Assembly (NCBI GenBank): GCA_034521715.1
Contig: JAXHLY010000013.1
Span: 186,001 to 250,000 of the forward strand
Length of the DNA stretch: 64,000 bases
DNA from: Methylohalomonas sp034521715
GTDB lineage: Bacteria > Pseudomonadota > Gammaproteobacteria > Methylohalomonadales > Methylohalomonadaceae
Reading direction: 5' to 3'
In this document: piece after piece, positions 63,273 to 64,000 of the stretch
Position numbering within the stretch: the stretch's first letter is position 1
Layout: the number at the start of each line of letters is the position of its first letter
Notes under the pieces: model-generated
Databases searched by the model: none
Told to the model about the DNA's origin: nothing
What the model saw: the letters and a program-made list of their open reading frames with translations, nothing else
Position numbers and translations under genes: made by a program

Positions 63273-64000
63273 GGCCGGTTTCCGGCACGAGTTGGCCCCG
63301 CTGCAATATGAATATCCGGTCGGCAAGCCTGTCCATGGACTGCTGGTGGCTGGCGGCGACGATGGTACGGCCCTGTTGCGCCAGGCCGGTTAGTGAATCC
63401 AGCAATTGCCGCTGCGATCGGCTGTCCAGCTGGGCGGTGGGTTCATCCAGCAACACCAGCCGTGCCGGCGACAGGAACACACGGGCCATCGCCAGACGCC
63501 TGGCCTCGCCGCCGGACAGGCCGGCGCCGCGCTCGGTGATCGGTGTTTCCAGGCCGTCGGGCAGCAGTCGCAGCCACTGTTCCAGTCCGGCCTGTTCGCA
63601 GGCCTGCAGCATTTGCGCCGTGGTCGCCTGTGGGGCCGCCAGGCGCAGGTTGTCCGCCAGCGTGCCCTGCAGCAGGAACGGCCGCTGGTCCATCCAGGCA
63701 AAATCGCCGTAGCCGCCCGGCGCCCGGCCGTTACGGCGGACGCTGCCGGCATCGGGCCGGCGGAACCCGGCGAGCAGATGCAGCAATGTCGTTTTGCCCG
63801 CGCCGGAGGCACCATGGATGACGGTAAAACTGCCCGCCGGCAGCGTCAGGCTCAGGGGGCCCAGCAGCGTGCCGCGGCCGGGCTGATCGATCCGGACGTT
63901 ATCCAGTTCAAGGCCGGCAGCCTCATGGCCGTCCGCGGCAGGCGTGGCCGCGGCCGGCAACGGTCTGGCGAGCAGCGCCATGAGCGCATCCGCCGCGCCC
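63265..64000 (-). CDS. cydD: CydD, thiol reductant ABC exporter subunit (3' part only)
   Basis: Only the C-terminal ABC ATPase half is inside the window; the reading frame is open through the end at 64000. Visible are IDQPGRGTLLGPLSLTLPAGSFTVIHG with Walker A HGASGAGKTT, the Q loop FAWMDQRPFLLQGTLADNL, signature LSGGEARRLAMARVFL and Walker B VLLDEPTAQLD. The heterodimer partner CydC follows with an overlap. The transmembrane part lies beyond the window. Confidence 0.9.
   Translation of the reverse strand, partial: GAADALMALLARPLPAAATPAADGHEAAGLELDNVRIDQPGRGTLLGPLSLTLPAGSFTVIHGASGAGKTTLLHLLAGFRRPDAGSVRRNGRAPGGYGDFAWMDQRPFLLQGTLADNLRLAAPQATTAQMLQACEQAGLEQWLRLLPDGLETPITERGAGLSGGEARRLAMARVFLSPARLVLLDEPTAQLDSRSQRQLLDSLTGLAQQGRTIVAASHQQSMDRLADRIFILQRGQLVPETGHA

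Overview
The window is bacterial chromosome from what looks like a free-living gammaproteobacterium. The gene set points that way: EttA, Uup, MtgA, CstA with a YbdD-type partner, CydDC, a BaeSR-like two-component system next to a Spy/CpxP-like protein, PepN and YajD. Intergenic regions carry REP-like palindromes and other short repeats common in that class. No rRNA, tRNA or CRISPR array was seen, so I cannot place the organism below class level.

Layout. 0-6.6 kb: YajD-like nuclease, a helical protein coupled to a UbiB-family kinase, LapA-like, DUF3014 and phytanoyl-CoA dioxygenase-like genes. 7-15.2 kb: pepN, a Crp/Fnr-type regulator, ettA, and metF with a small cysteine-rich MTHFR-associated protein. 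15.3-22.9 kb: the most unusual locus. A tightly overlapping minus-strand operon encodes an exported dikinase with the domain order and catalytic motif of glucan, water dikinases, an exported beta-lactamase-fold hydrolase, and an ATP/ADP-carrier-like membrane transporter. A second exported hydrolase faces it, and a TorF-like porin diverges from it. 23-38 kb: LysR regulator, tautomerase, Hsp20, Uup, BaeSR/Spy, a macrodomain protein, a spermidine-synthase-like protein, MtgA, CspA and a methionine-salvage operon (mtnB-mtnD-mtnC). 38-47 kb: cstA-ybdD, a sodium:solute symporter, a 27-copy heptanucleotide repeat, DUF488, and a response regulator with degenerate GGDEF/EAL domains. 47-57 kb: Sel1-repeat protein, SDR, methyltransferase, msrA, a NorQ/NorD (CbbQ/CbbO) pair with an HExxH protein, a DMT transporter followed by an attC-like site, and a second msrA. 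57-64 kb: a kinase-formylglycine-generating-enzyme-like fusion, a PilZ protein, LpxR and cydDC (cydD runs off the end).

Two features cut across the window. First, at least eighteen genes are interrupted by single-base frameshifts although the protein continues cleanly in another frame. They are densest at 47.4-50.8 kb and include conserved housekeeping genes, so uncorrected indels are a likelier cause than gene decay. I give gene limits after mentally joining frames and say where the breaks are. Second, several repeat families fill the gaps: a MITE-like element with 17-bp inverted ends in three copies, REP-like palindromes, a CTCTCCC/GGGAGAG family, and two microsatellites with units of 7 and 8 bp. 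All family assignments come from reading motifs in the sequence. No database search was run.
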